Origin: Pseudeuparius sepicola
Taxonomy: Eukaryota > Arthropoda > Insecta > Coleoptera > Anthribidae
Length of the DNA stretch: 64,000 nt
Assembly: GCA_963920635.1 (NCBI GenBank)
Contig: OY987303.1
Coordinates: 46,189,223-46,253,222, forward strand
Direction: 5' to 3'
This document shows, in pieces, positions 43,701 through 54,347 of this stretch. Position 1 is the first letter of the stretch; every line of letters begins with the position of its first letter. The notes below the pieces were generated by a model. The model saw only the letters and a program-made list of their open reading frames with translations. It was not told the origin of the DNA and did no database searches. Position numbers and translations under genes: made by a program.

Positions 43701-46380
43701 TAATTTTATTTATTAATAAGTCGTTCTCCAGGTCACTATGAAATTTATTTTACCCTGTGTAGGCGAATATAAATGCAATTTGGATATTTCTCTACAATTG
43801 AGGGTTTTAAACTTGAGTGAAAACAATCTGTGCCGATAAGTAATTTCATGTTAGGATTTTTAATTTGAATATATATTATATTATGCTGTTCTACATAAAT
43901 TTCTATTAGGTACTTCTTTTTTTATTTCTTCATTTTGGGAGAACGACGCATTAGGGGAAAATTTCCAAAATTGTCTTGTTTATTACTTTCCGAATTTTGT
44001 ACCTGATTTGTATGCGAATTTTGAGTTTCGTTATTTTGATTTTTTTGCTGTTGCCCAACATTCTCATTTTCAATATGATACAATTCTTCGAATATGGCGT
44101 TATTTCGTGGTTGAAAATGATTTATTGAAAAATTATTTTGTCGTGAGGAAAAGCTTCTGTGCACATTAGAAGGTACACGTGAATTTACGGACATATATAG
44201 CCTCATGATTTCTAGGATTTGTATTATTATTAAAAGCATTTCGACTAATTTGGGAAGCTACTTGCATCGGTTCATATCGTCTTTGGGGAATTTGACCAGT
44301 GGGTCTAAAAACATTACGCGGTGGTCTGAGAACTTGTCGGTTAGTAGGATAGTGTCTTTGTATTTGTCTAGGTTGTACATTAATCGGTTGGCTAGGAAAT
44401 TGTTGTTGAAATTCGGGTTGATGTTGGAAGTTTGTATTTCTAAAATGGTCAATGGTGTTATTAAATCTGGGGAAATTGTTAGTTCGATTGAAAATGAGGT
44501 GTTTGGCAATTATTTTGGAAACTATTCTGAAAATTAGGTCTTGTAAAATTATTATGACCAAAATTATTTTGCCTTGTAAAATTCTGTGGTGTGTTTTTAA
44601 ATAAATTTTGTGTATAATTATGTATAAGAAGAGTCATCGCGTCTTGTAATGTAACAGGTTCCTTTTATCGAATTATGGTCTGTAAAGGACCAGATAAAAG
44701 GTTTTTAAGCATAATTGATTGCATTGGCGTGAATAAATTTCTTTCGTTACCTGATTCATGAAAATTCATGCACGAATGAAGCTTTATTGCCATCAAAAGG
44801 ACACATCGTATCAATAGACATTTTTAACATTTTGGTTCATTATTGTCATTAGTTTCATTATTAGGTACCATTCTAGTTTCTTTAGTTATATTCAAATTTC
44901 CAGAGAATAACTTAGCAAGATCACTAATAGATTCAAGAGTCACACATAAAATACAAAAATATCTAAAAAATCTTTCAAGACAGACAAGACAAGACTGTTT
45001 AACAACCGACGTTGACTGAAATATTCGGATTTCAGTCAATGCAATAGATCAAAACTTAAATTTATAGTTTATATAAATGCAAACTAAGCATACAAGTGTT
45101 CGCGAACTCAGAGTCTAGTCTTCACTTTTACACAAAAGAGTCCATTATTCGTAGGCACGTAACTAATATTAAAAAAAAAAAAACACTTCTTGCCTAAATG
45201 TGGTTTCACGAGGCATTCTAAGTCTGATCGTCTGAGGTTAGAATTTTGAAAGTTCAACTTTGCTTGCAACTTTCACCGCAGAATAAGGTCGTCTCAGTGG
45301 TATCGCCATGTTGCCAAATTACCTTTTTAAAACACTTGTGTCGTCATAAGTGCTTTCCCGCCAAATGTCAAAATAAGTCTAAAAACTTGCTAATTACCTA
45401 CGTAAATATTATTTTTAGAGATAATCGTAGGCTTTACGAATTGTTTTATCATGTTTGTAAAATTTCGTCTGGTACCCTATACCGTACGTTTGAGATCTTC
45501 ACAGACCATGTGCTTTTTGTATACTATACTGTAGTTCGAACTGTCCACCATTTTTGCGTTTACTGAAGGCTTTTTTTCCGCCAACGAAACAATCTGAAAA
45601 CTTCTTCATCCAACCAACGGATGTTGTGAGACCACTGAAGATCACCACCTTGGCTACATTGGAATCGATTAATGAAAACACAGGAGGTTTCTCTTAGAAA
45701 TAAGTAATAAAGGTAAGCGTCTCTAGGCACCCAAATAAATTTGAAGATAAGAAAATATTAGACGGATTTCACTTTTTTTATATACCATTTTGAATATAAA
45801 TTTATCTTCTACAACTCCGTGTCTAAGCATATCTGCTTTAGATGGTTTAGAAAGTACGTACGAGAGATTATGTAGTATGAAAGTGTTCTTGAAAAAATAA
45901 CCATTTCCAACGGTATATCTCGAAAAAGGTTAATATTAAGCAAAAATTAACAAAAACTATTTTTTTCCAAATTGTATCGGTTTTAATTGTGTATAAAATG
46001 ACTTTTTGCTGGGAATAACCATTATCGACATATAAGCGAAAAAACAAAACTGAGACACATTTTAGAAACCTCTGGAGTTAACTCGCGTCGCAGCCTTGGG
46101 ACTTTATTCATATACAAACACCTCTGAATCTTAATAGATACAGACCAGAAATAAAAAGTGCGCACAAAAGTCTGCCTACAACCTATTTTTGAGCATTCGT
46201 TGATTTCATTACAACCGCCGATCGATTGCAGGTAAAGGAGAAGTGTGCGGTAGCCCCTTGGCACCTGGGGGCCCAGCTGTACCAGCGGCCGAGTGCGGCG
46301 AGGGCCTCACGTGCTACAACAACGCGTGCGTCAACACTACCGAACTGCTGAAGAAACTCCAGCAGCAGCAGAACTCTTGA
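31752..46380 (+). CDS. Secreted 12-cysteine protease-inhibitor-like protein, copy 2 (14.3-kb intron)
   Basis: Exon 1 is 31752-31941 and exon 2 is 46232-46380, joined in phase 1 (donor GGATTAG|GTATCA, acceptor GATTGCAG), giving 112 residues. Residues 1-22 are a signal peptide. Exon 1 has eight cysteines (CPPDYCAGVRC, EHC, TCGCCTVC) and exon 2 four (VCGS, ECGEGLTCYNNAC), the same pattern and intron position as the gene at 25 kb. It differs in a longer Pro/Ala loop in exon 2 and a Lys/Gln-rich tail (LLKKLQQQQNS). AATAAA at 46388-46393 follows the TGA at once. The exons are GC-rich compared with the intron. The 14,290-bp intron is almost all mobile DNA and satellite, against 61 bp in the paralog. 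Confidence 0.82.
32073..33813 (-). mobile_element. hAT element with perfect 8-bp target duplication
   Basis: CAGGGCCGTGTTAA at the left and TTAACACGGCCCTG at the right, flanked by ggtgcaac at 32065-32072 and 33814-33821. Internal sequence is shared in inverted orientation with the hAT at 16.2-17.2 kb, so it runs opposite to that copy. No transposase ORF survives. A smaller hAT MITE sits inside it at 33011. Confidence 0.9.
33011..33562. mobile_element. Nested hAT-type MITE, 552 bp
   Basis: CAGGGACTCTTTAAAATAAG and CTTATTTTAAAGAGTCCCTG are perfect inverted ends, flanked by the 8-bp duplication gttagaac (33003-33010 and 33563-33570). It carries a long C run near its right end. Non-coding. It inserted into the larger hAT element after that one had arrived. 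Confidence 0.92.
34170..35660 (+). pseudogene. P-element (THAP9-like) transposase, C-terminal half, broken
   Basis: Plus-strand segments read, in order, PLTLENVTSFTTFF, TRRKTGFKGLIISMIS, MLDYFLTYK and RSRAGYNNNNPTAKQFEDAY, all marks of the C-terminal half of P transposases. A 552-bp MITE then interrupts. After it come GFVARNIAKSVKCSICADAV and RGGLLHASSDVI, matching the transposase tail. There are frameshifts near 34450 and further stops, and no N-terminal THAP or catalytic start is present. The copy is dead. Confidence 0.85.
34598..35149. mobile_element. Mariner-type palindromic MITE nested in the P element
   Basis: CAGGGTGTCCCAGTTAA and TTAACTGGGACACCCTG form the ends, with TA on each side (34596-34597 and 35150-35151). 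The arms extend about 110 bp with few mismatches, including gaattttccgaggaattcga mirrored on the right. It is inserted in the P transposase frame. Confidence 0.9.
36410..37935. mobile_element. Palindromic element with a Cys-rich coding relic in the centre
   Basis: Left-arm blocks (aaagtctcataaaatctcgt near 36483; aatgcaaggtcacccgtgag near 36905) reappear inverted on the right (acgagatgttatgagacttt near 37856; ctcacggttaaccttgcatt near 37632). Arms are degenerate. The centre (36990-37290) encodes, with one frameshift, a Cys-rich stretch (IFCKNGCGSRCGCRKSDLQ) of a type seen at the end of some insect TE proteins. Exact ends and superfamily are not determined. From 37936 to 38440 I see nothing else. 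Confidence 0.6.
38442..41075. repeat. 269-bp satellite, ten tandem copies, inside an intron
   Basis: Copies start at 38442, 38701, 38970, 39239, 39508, 39777, 40046, 40315, 40585 and 40854, so nearly all are 269 bp long. The first is 259 bp and lacks the duplicated ttgtttctg. Copies differ by a few substitutions each (e.g. tgtattatctctg against tgtaatatctatg), and the similarity suggests recent amplification or homogenisation. There is no ORF. Each unit holds the same PstI-type ctgcag site. It lies in the 14.3-kb intron. Confidence 0.97.
41527..42290. repeat. Degenerate tandem array, unit ~130 bp
   Basis: Six or so diverged copies with the phrases tgtaaatcaatctcaat, agacgcataggggatgtagt, ggtgccgtgacaaacgac and gtcgcaaaaaatcccaaaaa. 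Copies vary in length through internal deletions. The long minus-strand ORFs across it are periodic and arise from the repeat. It directly follows the satellite and precedes the gypsy relic. Confidence 0.85.
42560..44800 (-). pseudogene. Ty3/gypsy retrotransposon relic (gag, protease, RT, RNase H)
   Basis: Read on the minus strand, the order is gag then pol. Gag (44800-43922) has FPSQPINVQPRQIQRHYPTN and RPTGQIPQRRYEPM, then a Gln/Asn-rich acidic C-terminus, as in 17.6/297-like elements. A protease-linker segment follows near 43700-43450. An RT/RNase H border reads EFLRKEVEFLG near 43190. RNase H traces lie near 42980-42620. Frameshifts and stops are everywhere, so it is old. A TATATAA on the minus strand near 45075 suggests part of the 5' LTR lies at about 44820-45180, but I could not define paired LTRs. 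Confidence 0.75.
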
Positions 46381-46799
46381 GATTTGTAATAAAACATCTG
46401 TGAAGTTGAAACATTTTGTTTTTATTTATGGCTAGCCTTTTAGGTCATTTTAGGGGCGAATAAATTTAAAAAAATAGTGTAGGGATTTCACTTATGCACA
46501 GAAAGGAGTAAAACAACGGCTTTAGCTGATGCTAGGCTCACTTTATTATGATTTGCTACTTACATCAGAAAATTTTATACTTGATAAAAGTTTGTGCATT
46601 CCTGCAAACTCAAAACACAGTTTTCAAAATTTGAATATCTGATTTCGTATACCCCATATATACGCCCATCATTGAAGTTTATTGCAATGTAATTTGTTTG
46701 AACAGTAGTTATGGCTCCTACAAAATAAAAACAAGAAAATACTAACTTTTTTGGTGCAAACTTTCTGCTGGTCACTGTATAACTAAGTATACAAATCCA

Positions 46800-47835
46800 T
46801 AAAATCTTAATTTTTTCAGATATTCGCATTTTTTTGTTTAAAAGGTCTTCAAAACCCACTTCCTTTGACCTTCCTGCCGTATGCAAATCCGGGGCCGGCT
46901 ACGATTTTTTTTATTCCCCCAATTTGGACTAAAATCATTAAGCTATTTTTCCCCAAAACCACCACATACAAAATTTAAACAATAAATATACAGGGAGTTC
47001 CATTCTACAAGATGCAAAATTTTGAGCAAAATAGGAATTTTGCTGAGTCAAGCATGCAATGAAATTACTTCAAAACCGTTTAACGGTCAACAGAACCGAC
47101 AAAAATCTACAGAGTGTTTTTTCTTTGCTATCTCATAATGCTGAATTTTTTGAAAATCAAAGTATACCAAAACCGCCTCAGAAATTATAAACGAGCTACA
47201 TCTAAAAATTCCGGAAGCCTGCCAGTCAGTAAATCCAGATGAGTTAGGTGGTCGGTGTACCACACCAGGAAATGCACAGAAAATGTATCATCTTAGGCAG
47301 TAGCTTTGCTGAGAAAGGTCCAATAATTTAAATCAGTTTTTACTTGTTGGTTGACATTTTATAAAAAAATTGGTTTTGATTTATTAACAATTCCAAAGCG
47401 CTCTCGACTCGTAGGTATAAAATTTCATAAAAATTCAGCATTTTGAGATGGCCCAAAGAAAAGTACCCTGTACCTACATTTTTATTGCTTTCCACACCAA
47501 TACTTTCAATGTTGTTTACCATTCAACTATTTTGAGGTTACTCCATAGAACACTTGACTCACCAGATGTCTTTAAAATTCATATTTTGCACAACTTGTAG
47601 AATGAAACTTTTTGTATATTTTTGTTCAAATTTTTTATGTGTAGGGCTTTAAGTAGCCTGATTAACGTTGTGTTGTCAGATTTGAAATAAAAAATCGCTA
47701 AATGATTTTATTGAATCTCGGGTGTATACAAAAATCGTAGCTGGCCCTCGATTTGCTGTCTCATAAGGAGAGGAAGATCAAAAGAAGCAGATTTTTAAAA
47801 TCTTTCAAACAAAAAAAGTTCAGGCACATATCTTC
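46800..47835. mobile_element. ~1-kb palindromic MITE, family B, copy 1
   Basis: The left arm has tgcaaatccggggccggcta and the right arm the inverted counterpart tagctggccctcgatttg, with further inverted blocks around ttccattctacaagatgcaa near 47000 and its mirror near 47595. The same element is present at 58.88-60.02 kb with about 75% visible likeness. No coding capacity. It lies about 400 bp past the 3' end of the second inhibitor-like gene. The 45190-46230 stretch before the exon has no feature I can support. Confidence 0.75.
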
Positions 47836-48324
47836 AAAAGAAAGATTTTATATAGTGTTAGTGCTGCCTGTTGTCTAATAATGAGCGTAAACATTTACAT
47901 TAGTGCGTCGTGCGTCTAAATTATTAATCTATGTAAACCACCGTGTGGAAGTGGAAGTGAATAAAATTTGATAACTTTAGGTTTGTCAAAAAGCCCCAGA
48001 AAACGTATTTTTTTATTTATCGATCAAGGTGTTTGATATGTGAAATTAGAGTTACGATATTCTCTGAAAGAGTTAAGGCACACAAGGTATACATATACAG
48101 GCTGTTCCAAATTTTAAAATGGCAGCATTAAAGATAAAGTTGCAAATTTTAAAAAATCCCTAAATTCGTTTTGAATTGTAAATCATTACTGTCCATGTCC
48201 ATAAACGCATTGGTGGACAAGATATCATGGTGTTTTAAAAATTGCTTGCAATATATACTTTGTATTCTCAATTTATTGATTTGTCAGTCAGATGTGTGTA
48301 AATTAAAAATAAATAAATAGGTTA

Positions 48325-48579
48325 TTGTATTACCGAAGACAGAATTTGTATGTACGGATAATACATATTTTAACTTCTTTCCCTTCGCCAGTGACAACTT
48401 GTCACGATTATAGCTCTGGTCACTGCGAGTGTCAAAAATGTCCAGGGATCAAGGCGCTCTTCAACAATGAAATAACCGATCTAGTGAGGTGTGGGCAACT
48501 TTTTGTAATAAAGACTAAATGCAGAAGTCATAAAAGTCATAAAGCCATAATGCAGTTTATTCGTTTGTTGAAAAAATAA
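48325..48579 (+). CDS. Hypothetical ORF with a Cys-rich centre
   Basis: 84 codons with TTCHDYSSGHCECQKCPG in the middle. The region 48390-48480 is less AT-rich than its surroundings and follows a cttcgccag that could be a splice acceptor, so it might be an exon of a small cysteine-rich protein related to the inhibitors nearby. The downstream part is Lys-rich and looks non-coding. Weak evidence. Confidence 0.2.
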   Translation: MYYRRQNLYVRIIHILTSFPSPVTTCHDYSSGHCECQKCPGIKALFNNEITDLVRCGQLFVIKTKCRSHKSHKAIMQFIRLLKK

Positions 48580-49081
48580 AAACATTTTTTTAACCACTTT
48601 CTAGAATTTCGTATTCCATAGTTTACAAGATACACCAATCAGAGTTTCAGCTGTCGCCCGATGCTGATATTTAATAAAAAAAAAAGGTTAAATGGAGAGA
48701 GTCATAAAAGTTGTAATTTTACCGTGAAACTCTACTTAGATATAGCCAATTTTGTTCCCAAGTCTTTGAATAAAGAATTATCAATTATGTAACTACATAA
48801 TTCCAAAGGGGATTAGAGGAGGAAGACGGAGAGCATTTTTTATTCCTATATTAAAGGAATAATTATTTAAAAAAAACAGATTTTAAGGAAACCAACAAAT
48901 TTAACGAATCTTGATTTACTAGAGAGTTGAAATGCAGCCTCAGAAGTAAACGTTAACGTGTAATTTGACATCTACTCATGCGCTGTAGTTAAATTCTGGA
49001 GTAACGTAGGATAACGATGAATCAAGCAGAATTTACTCTAACCTTGATTTTAAACTTGCACAGGCAGAATGTGATGAATCT

Positions 49082-49283
49082 GAGTTTCTTCCGGATGGAT
49101 CCAGCGTCAGCGAAACTTCTCGTAACAAGCTTTCGTCCTCGATTGCACGGGACCTCCGCAGGGCGTGACGATCGCACGACAATCTCAGTGTGACCGTCGC
49201 GCCCTGAGGATGTCCTGTGCAATCGAAGACGAAAGCTTGGAACGAGAAGTTTTGCTGACGCAGGATCCATCCGGAAGATACTC
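49082..49283. repeat. ~200-bp GC-rich inverted repeat (hairpin)
   Basis: ttccggatggatcc on the left mirrors ggatccatccggaa on the right, with about 88-bp arms and a loop of roughly 14 bases (around 49180). Arms also share ctttcgtc and its complement. Flanking gagtttctt and aagatactc extend it weakly. GC content is far above the flanks. Probably a small MITE. The stretch 47840-49080 otherwise contains only the hypothetical ORF at 48325. Confidence 0.85.
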
Positions 49284-50249
49284 ATACTCAGATACATCAA
49301 AATTTACTCTACTTAAAACACGGTTCCGATTCATCGAGTAGTATGCAGGGTTAACTATCACTTAGTACAAAAATTTTTACCACGTGCGCAGGGTAGCATA
49401 GAAAAATATTTTTAGATTTTTTTTACGATCTTTAAAAAAAGAGTCAAAACCCCAATTTTCCCTGCAAATCTCCGCCTATAATTACGTCATCCAATATGGC
49501 TTGGGAATATACTGTCAGCTGGAAGTGATTTTAGGCGGTGTTGTCGTTGTTTTAGGAAGGATGAAAATACCTTTTTATTCAAACAACTTAAAAAATACAT
49601 AAATAACAATCGAATAATATGTACAGCCACAGCGCTGCTAGATTTACCCGAGGTTCGCTTGGATTCACCTTACCTTAGTTTGAAATTTGAAAACAGGATA
49701 TGAATCCCGAGTCCCGAGGCTCCTCTCGAACTCGGTCCCGAGGCTAGGTAGGTAATCCTGAATCCCTACGCGTTTTTTGTTTTTGCATTTTCACATAGCA
49801 GCACCAAGTAAGTACAAAACTACTTCTCGCGAAACCACGATTTCGAGACCGGTGGAACCAAATTCATTCGACATACCGCGCTATCGTAGGTTACTGACAT
49901 TTCACTGATAAAAAAAAACGCAAGAAACAGTAGAGGTTGGAGTGGTGCGTAATAATTATCGATATCGATGTCAATGTTAGATTAGTTGATTGCGTCTTCA
50001 AAAAAATAATTTTCATAAGAAAACTTATTGAAAATCTAACTAAACTAAACAAAAAGAATTCTGTGATTTTTAATGGCGGCGTTATTGGACTGAATGCTTT
50101 GCAATACAAAGGCTGAACGTCGATGTGTATCGAATCGATGCATAGTTTTGTTCGACGTCGCATCTCTACGCCTGCGTCACACCTCACGCTAGTTGTTGCA
50201 CTGGTCTGGTTTCCCGCAAGGCAAGGCCAGATAACGCGCCGGTGAATCA

Positions 50250-51061
50250 CAGAGATATGGAGTAGGGAGAATGCTTGCGCAAGAGTGCTAATTTTTCTAT
50301 CGCCACTTTAACCCACGAAAGTGCGACAAATTCAAAATAATTTGCTTTTCCATTTTTTTTGCATTTGTTTACGTTTAGGTATAATTTTATATTGATGTGG
50401 AAGCAAATTTATTCAAAAAAGTTTATTTTTACCTGGACCGTTTTTGGCGAATCTGCCTTGGTGCCTCATCAGAAGAAATCATTGAATCTGTTGAAGTTGA
50501 AGCTTGTGGTATAGGCTCGGACCACTTTGTTGTTGGTCACATAAATTTTCTGATGGTATAGAAGTTGATTGGAGGCATTTCTTACTGCCCACCAACAAAA
50601 AATCATCAGATTTAAAATATGTTGAACAAACGAATTTGTTCTTCGACCATAGTACATTGCTGGGCAAATTTAAAGCTTTTAGCCATTCAAAATAGAGGTC
50701 CCGGTCTTTGGGAAACCTAGAATTTCTAGAATAAGCACCACCAATACATTTTATCCTAAATAATGCAACATACCAATGGAAAGATATACCTACCTTCAGG
50801 TCTAAATCTTTTGCAATTTGTGCATGTTCTTACAGAGCAAGACATGTTAACGAACACAACACAATTTACAAAAACACGCCAGCAAAATCGCTAAACACAC
50901 GAAAAAGACCTTAAAAAAGCAATTAAGAAGTAAGCACGTCAAAACGTAAACAAACTACAAGACAAGACTATGGGTTAACATGGCGGCCGTCAAAGCGCCC
51001 TCTCTGTAGCCGAAAAATCGGATGCGCAGGTCAAAGCGCATTCTCCTACTCCATATCTCTG
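50250..51061 (-). mobile_element. 812-bp internally deleted P element with 8-bp target duplication
   Basis: CAGAGATATGGAGTAGG and CCTACTCCATATCTCTG are the ends, flanked by gtgaatca at 50242-50249 and 51062-51069. It retains only the 5' part of a P transposase, the THAP domain. The end sequence differs from the P element at 33.8 kb beyond the first six bases, so at least two P families are present. It is nested in mariner copy 1. Confidence 0.88.
50432..50860 (-). pseudogene. THAP DNA-binding domain of a P-type transposase
   Basis: On the minus strand a short first exon (ATG at about 50848: SCSVRTCTNCKRFRPEG) ends at a GTAGGT donor. The next exon has FPKDRDLYFEWLKALNLPSN, VCSTYFKSDDF and SKKCLQSTSIP, the THAP core. 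Two deviations matter. The zinc-binding His of the C2CH motif (CxxH) is Tyr here (CSTY), and a one-base shift after the domain (about 50540) is needed to reach the open linker that ends at a GTAAAA donor (50432). The two exon phases also do not fit exactly. It is therefore a relic; zinc binding is doubtful. Confidence 0.7.
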
Positions 51062-52921
51062 GTGAATCATCGTATTTCGGCGGATGTTTACTCGACGTTT
51101 TCCTGCGTCCCTCTGAATTTTCGGCGATATTTTCCTGTATTTGTGTATTTTGGTGTGTTTTAAAGCTATTTTGCAATTAATTGAACGCCAGGCTTTTTAC
51201 TGGTGCACTAGGACCGCAACATTACAGGTTAGAGGGGCTAAAATTAATTTAGTTTTGAAAGTAGGTATGTGAAATAGTGAAACATGTTTTTAGGCGTGCG
51301 ACCAACATTTTCCCACTGAGGGTGAGGATATTGATGAATAAAAGAAGTACCTTAGGATTATGTACTTTGTGGAATCGACCAGGCAAACTTAAACGGCTAA
51401 GTTGCGAAGCACCCTCGCTTGGTCAAAGTAATGTTTTTATTTGATAGTTCTTATTTGTTAGTAAATGGATTATATGGTGTTAGATGCAATATCATGTACG
51501 GTATACTGCCAGCAGATTGACCCACTTATTTGGCCTGGCCCAGAATAAGTAGAAGAGAAGATCCTAAAGTAAAAAATGCAAAAAATTTTAATTTAATTAA
51601 CCGAGTGAATTTGTGCATCGAGGTTAACGGCGGCCTCTTTGAACAGCTACTGTAGTGCTTTGCATGTGCAATGTGTGCCCTTCGGGGTTTTCCTGGCGGA
51701 GGGGATCCTCCTCCCTGGTCGTCAGGCTGAGTACCTCGCTTCAAAGAAAAGGAATGGCGGAGGGAAACAAGAGGTCCCCAACAGATTTAGAAAATGTGAT
51801 GAATGCTGTGTAGTGTTGTGTGACTTTGAATGTAAAAAAGCAAGAAAACAGAAAATGGTGCAATATTCAATCCTGGAAATGTCAGTAAGGTAGGTGTTGC
51901 ATAGACATTCATTTCCAACAGGAAATCGAAATTTTGTGGTGAATCCTCGGATAAATTGATGGACGCTATTTCACTACCTGTCACTACCATTGACATACGC
52001 GAAACTTTAAGATACCTCACGCGGGCGTCCATACGCGGCGTTTTTTGAGGGGTTTTATACAATTTGAAAAAAGTTTTTAGGCTTAAGACAAATGTTAGAA
52101 AATTTTTGAAAATTTATTTTGGCAAGTCTAATTTTTCTTCATCTACCATAAAATTCTTTGTACTAGGTGATAGTTAACCCTGTATAGCTGACATTTGCCA
52201 TATGTCAAAACCCTCACTAAGACACCAAACGATTAAAGGCGTTAAGAGAAGGTTGCAGAATATTGTAAAGAAACATACTCGTCATACGCAAATAATTTAA
52301 GAAAAATTTTACTTTTTTCAAGATCTGGTGTGGAAATTGAAGTAACAATACAGGGTTAACTATCACTTAGTACAAAAATTTTTATGGCAGATAAAGAAAA
52401 ATTAGACTTGCTAAAATAAATTTTCAAAAATTTTCTAACATTTGTCTTAAGCCTAAAAAAATTTTTTTTCAAATTGTATTAAACCCCTCAAAAAACGCCG
52501 CCTATGGACGCCCGCGCGACATGTCTAAAAATTTCGCATATGTCAATAGCGCGGCGTTGCCACGTCTATCAATTTATCCGAGGATTCACCACAAAATTTC
52601 GATTTCCTTTTAAAAACGATTACTTTCTGAGGAACATGTAGAATGCCTATGAAACACCTACCTTACTGACATTTCCAGGATTGTTTGCACCATTTTCTGT
52701 TTTCTTGCTTTTTTACATTAAAAGTCACACAACACAACATTCACATTTTTTAAATCTGTTGGGGATCTCTTGGTTTCCCTCTGCTATTCCTTTTGTTTGA
52801 AGCGAGGTACTCAGCCTGACGACCACGACGAGGTAGATCCCCTCCGCCAGGAAAACCCCGAAGGGTAACCGAAAAATCACAACTGCACTAGCACACATTG
52901 CACAAATGCACATGCAAAGCA

Positions 52922-54240
52922 CTACAGTAGCTGTTCAAAGAGGCCGCCGTTAACTTCGATGCACAAATTCACTCGGTTAACTAAAGAAGTCCGGATACGT
53001 GCAAAAAGTCCATGATTATTCCGGATTTGGACAGCTGCACCTTCAATTCGTTCACGTAACTGCTGCTCGTTGTCGATTTCCTGCTCGTACACAATCGCCT
53101 TCATGAATCCCCAAATACAAAAATCCATTGGATTCAAGTCTGGTGATCGCGGCGGCCATGCAATGGGCCCTCCTCTTCCGATCCAACGGTTGGGGCATTG
53201 GTCGTCTAAAAGTGCACGAACAGGTCTCGCAAAATGGGCTGGTGCACCATCGTGCATAAACCACATGTCATGCAGTACTTGTAGTGGCAAATTATCAAAC
53301 AAAACATTTGTCAGAAAATACAAGTATCGTTCAGCGTTTAAATTTTCCGGTAGAATGTATGGTCCAATTAATCGATCTCCATAAACTCCAGCCCAAACAT
53401 TGATGGAAAACCGACGTTGGAAATTAAACCGCCGAACAGCATGTGGGTTCTCATCGGACCAAATATGGCTGTTGTGTCTAAAAAAAAAAAACAAAAATTA
53501 GAAATATTCACAATTTTGGCGAAGGCGTTAGGATTGACATAGCCAATTTTATAATAAATAAAAAAGATAATATGGAGGAGAGAAAGCTATAAGTAAGTAA
53601 AAATTTACATACGTGTTTAAAACCTCAGCACGTGTGAAGCAGCATTCGTCTGTCCAAAGAATGTTGAAAACAAAGTTTGGGTCTTGGGCGATTCGATCAC
53701 GTAGCCAAGTGCAGTAGGTCATTCTCACCGGAAAATCATTTGCTTCTAATGCTTGGACCTTTTGTATGTGATAAGGGTGAAGGCCGTTTTCCCTTAGAAT
53801 CCTCCATGCCTGTAAATAATTGTATTGTTACATTTTAAATTTTATGTAGGTATTAGGTGCAAGCAAAGACAATCCCATCACATGGGATAGTCTTTGGTAG
53901 AAGTCAGTTTTATTGGTTTTATTTTACTTGCCTTGTTCTGAGATATTCCCAATCTCCTTGCAATAGCTGTAGTGCTTATGGAAGGTTGCTCTTCCACCAA
54001 ATCAAGCACTGACTCAACATCGTCCATGTTCATTTGCCCTCCAGGCCCACCCCTTCGAGCTTGCAAAACACCAGTGTTTCGCATACGTTGTACAATGTTC
54101 ACGAAAGTACGTGGGTTAGGCATATTTGCCCTGTTAGGAAAACGAATACGGTATTCTGCTGCAGCTCGATGTGCACTTTCATCGCATCTCCCGTACATTA
54201 TAACCATGTCCGTTAACTCGGCGTTCGAATACTCCGGCAT
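52922..54240 (-). CDS. Tc1/mariner-family transposase, three exons, open throughout
   Basis: Exons 54240-53932, 53809-53613 and 53477-52922. Intron 1 (122 bp) has a GC donor (AACAAG|GCAAGT) and TTACAG acceptor; intron 2 (135 bp) is GT-AG. Phases match (0, then 2), giving 353 residues without a stop. The N-terminus is a helix-turn-helix region (PNPRTFVNIVQRMRNTGVLQ, then STTAIARRLGISQ). The catalytic triad is visible as ILWTDECCF, FMHDGAPAHF and PPRSPDLNPMDFCIW, with 36 residues between the second and third Asp. It belongs to the DUF4817-type transposases common in arthropods. All catalytic Asp residues are present, so the protein could be active. Confidence 0.82.
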
Positions 54241-54347
54241 TTTCACAAAGACGCTGAACGATTTGCCGCGAAAATCAAGACAAAACTGGGAAATAACGCC
54301 ATGTTACATTCGCAAATGCCCTCCGTCGGCTACTAGCCAAACTTGAA

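Larger units (their letters stand above)
49346..52182 (+). mobile_element. Tc1/mariner copy 1, internally rearranged
   Basis: Begins CAGGGTTAACTATCACTTAG and ends with the inverted equivalent GTGATAGTTAACCCTG, followed by TA (52183-52184); the left flank reads TG where TA is expected. The first 350 bp match, inverted, the last 330 bp of the intact copy at 52351-55929, and its right third (51594-52182) matches the start of that copy, inverted. Only the last ~20 codons of transposase remain (51594-51657, plus strand). A P element is inserted at 50250. Confidence 0.8.
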
